64,000 nucleotides of DNA from the NCBI RefSeq assembly GCF_023736155.1, contig NZ_JAMLJJ010000005.1, forward strand, positions 244,021 through 308,020. The letters run 5' to 3'. Position 1 is the stretch's first letter; every line of letters begins with the position of its first letter. The notes beneath the pieces were generated by a model. The model was not told the DNA's origin. It saw only the letters and a list, made by a program, of their open reading frames with translations, and ran no database searches. The DNA is from Larsenimonas salina (GTDB taxonomy: Bacteria; Pseudomonadota; Gammaproteobacteria; Pseudomonadales; Halomonadaceae). The position numbers and the translations under genes are program-made. Below, piece by piece: positions 63,279 through 64,000 of the stretch.

Positions 63279-63308
63279 TGGACAAGGTTATTACGCTCAC
63301 GGTATAGT
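63279..63308 (+). promoter_or_regulatory. sigma70-like promoter in the tyrS-rrn gap
   Basis: TGGACA (63279-63284), 18-bp spacer, TATAGT (63303-63308), preceded by an A-tract (63270-63276). It would start RNA near 63315, upstream of the AGGA hairpins. Confidence 0.55.
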
Positions 63309-63314
63309 TAGTCC

Positions 63315-63430
63315 ACATCGAAAGCGAGGCAGGATGCTTCCAGAACTCAAGGATGGGTATTCGATGTAGCCCCAATGATCAGGAAGATCGCTAAAGGCAA
63401 GGATGCCGGGGTATAAATTTAGGGGAGGTA
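63315..63430 (+). ncRNA. candidate CsrB/RsmZ-like RNA with AGGA loops
   Basis: Four AGGA motifs lie in the loops of consecutive short hairpins: GAGGC-AGGAT-GCTTC (63326-63340, one G.U), ACTC-AAGGAT-GGGT (63345-63358, weak), GATC-AGGAA-GATC (63377-63389) and GGCA-AGGA-TGCC (63396-63407). In context they read CAGGATG, AAGGATG, CAGGAAG and AAGGATG, close to the CAGGATG repeat of CsrB. A promoter lies directly upstream. CsrA-type proteins bind such GGA loops. There is no GacA-type box and no clear terminator before the octamer repeat, so the 3' end is unknown and the call is tentative. Confidence 0.42.
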
Positions 63431-63440
63431 GGGAAAGGGC

Positions 63441-63616
63441 TTCTCTGCTTCTCTGCTTCTCTGCTTCTCTGCTTCTCTGCTTCTCTGCTTCTCTGCTTCT
63501 CTGCTTCTCTGCTTCTCTGCTTCTCTGCTTCTCTGCTTCTCTGCTTCTCTGCTTCTCTGCTTTTCTGCTTCTCTGCTTCTCTGCTTCTCTGCTTCTCTGC
63601 TTCTCTGCTTCTCTGC
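63441..63616. repeat. 22-copy octanucleotide tandem array
   Basis: TTCTCTGC repeated 22 times over 176 bp; all units are identical except the sixteenth (TTTTCTGC, 63561-63568). No stops occur in any frame, which produces spurious ORFs on both strands. It lies between the AGGA-hairpin segment and the rRNA promoters. Confidence 0.99.
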
Positions 63617-63658
63617 GACTGTTTTCGACAAACGTCTAAACTTTTTTCGAGAAAAGGG

Positions 63659-63687
63659 TTGCGCTCGAGTCGGTGCGTGGGTAAAGT
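63659..63687 (+). promoter_or_regulatory. rrn promoter candidate, distal
   Basis: TTGCGC (63659-63664), 17-bp spacer, TAAAGT (63682-63687), with an A/T-rich segment upstream (63637-63656). Confidence 0.5.
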
Positions 63688-63788
63688 ACGCATCCGCTGT
63701 CGGGGTCGTCGCAAACGGCCAGGCAGTATGAAGTGCGCAAGGCGCTGATTTGGTTTGGTTTTTCTAGGCTTTTTTGAAAAATCGAACG

Positions 63789-63816
63789 TTGACATTTCAG
63801 CCCGGTTCGGTAGAAT
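63789..63816 (+). promoter_or_regulatory. rrn promoter, middle
   Basis: Consensus TTGACA (63789-63794), 16-bp spacer, TAGAAT (63811-63816), GC-rich discriminator. The T/A-rich tract at 63748-63786 is a good UP-element candidate. Confidence 0.88.
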
Positions 63817-63917
63817 ACGCCGCACTTCATCGGACGCAGCTTCGAGTGATTGAAGAGCGGTTTTCTTGCTCTTCAGGTCGGAATTTGGTTTTCTGATCGG
63901 TCGCTCAAAATTGAAGC

Positions 63918-63945
63918 TTGACAGTCCGGCTCGGATGAGTAGAAT
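63918..63945 (+). promoter_or_regulatory. rrn promoter, proximal
   Basis: TTGACA (63918-63923), 16-bp spacer, TAGAAT (63940-63945): the same hexamers and spacing as the middle promoter, 129 bp downstream. Confidence 0.88.
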
Positions 63946-63954
63946 GCTCATCCA

Positions 63955-63996
63955 CTCGCTACAGGGCACAGCCCACAGCGAGACGCTCTTTAACAA
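63955..63996 (+). promoter_or_regulatory. boxB-like hairpin and boxA of an rRNA leader
   Basis: CTCGCT (63955-63960) / AGCGAG (63977-63982) with an inner GGGC/GCCC stem, then CGCTCTTTAACAA (63984-63996), matching rrn boxA bound by NusB-S10. The 16S gene should begin beyond the window end. Confidence 0.88.
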
Positions 63997-64000
63997 GTCG

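Noticed and set aside
63181..63280. GacA-type upstream box for the AGGA-loop RNA
   Set aside because: No TGTAAG-N6-CTTACA-like palindrome found; only a TGTACA hexamer.
63441..63616. CRISPR array
   Set aside because: Units are 8 bp, contiguous and without spacers; no cas genes nearby.
63403..63639. 78-codon plus-strand ORF with LLLCFSAS repeats
   Set aside because: Same artefact of the octamer array; no ribosome binding site.
63391..63996. 201-codon minus-strand ORF encoding REAEKQRS repeats
   Set aside because: It exists because an 8-bp repeat without stops is open in every frame; it runs across three rrn promoters and boxA and has no plausible start signals.

Overview
The window reads as core chromosome of a gammaproteobacterium close to Halomonadaceae (Halomonas or Kushneria type). 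Reasons: GC-rich DNA, a fused nuoCD, Pseudomonas-like gene order in several blocks (dapB-carA-carB-greA-yhbY-rlmE-ftsH-folP-glmM-tpiA-secG-tRNA-Leu-tRNA-fMet-rimP-nusA-infB-rbfA-truB-rpsO-pnp; dksA-gluQ-...-pcnB-folK-panB-panC; yggS-proC-yggT-metX-metW divergent from pilT-pilU; anmK/tyrS next to an rRNA operon), and a short-chain hydroxyacid/PHB cluster. The genus assignment is inference. I see no insertion sequence, prophage, CRISPR array or defence island.

Layout. 1-6.6 kb: end of yheS, a small lipoprotein, a leftward ketone-body/PHB operon (patatin-adc-bdhA), dtd, a tandem Usp protein and thiD. 6.9-21.8 kb: complete complex I operon nuoA-N, closed by a strong terminator. 21.8-35.5 kb: a phytase-like lipoprotein, then dapB, carAB, greA, yhbY (leftward), rlmE-ftsH, folP-glmM, tpiA and secG. 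35.6-44.5 kb: tRNA-Leu(GAG), initiator tRNA, rimP-nusA-infB-rbfA-truB, rpsO and pnp. 44.5-51.6 kb, leftward: dksA, gluQ, a large non-coding gap, pcnB-folK, panB-panC and a thiolase. 51.8-58.5 kb: sfsA, then a leftward string yggS-proC-yggT-metX-metW-unknown-thioesterase. 58.5-64 kb: pilT-pilU, anmK (leftward), tyrS, and an 826-bp regulatory tract leading into an rRNA operon that starts just past the window.

The most interesting content is in non-coding DNA. (1) The 809-bp gluQ-pcnB gap carries, leftward, a sigma54 -24/-12 promoter with an IHF-type site upstream, then about 444 nt with seven A-rich CA motifs (AACAAAAACAA and variants) ending in an intrinsic terminator. This is the architecture and genomic slot of the Pseudomonas Hfq/Crc decoy RNA CrcZ, but without cbrAB next to it. 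(2) Between tyrS and the rRNA promoters, a sigma70-like promoter precedes four AGGA motifs, each in the loop of a short hairpin, as in CsrB/RsmZ RNAs; no terminator is evident. (3) A 22-copy octanucleotide array follows directly. (4) The rpsO leader can form an H-type pseudoknot next to the Shine-Dalgarno. (5) The initiator tRNA has U1.U72 instead of C1.A72.

Functionally, the window joins respiration (complex I), translation and RNA processing, carbamoyl phosphate, lysine, proline, methionine, folate and pantothenate synthesis, acetoacetyl-CoA/3-hydroxybutyrate metabolism and pilus retraction. The two candidate regulatory RNAs could link carbon status to these through Hfq/Crc and CsrA; that link is inference.
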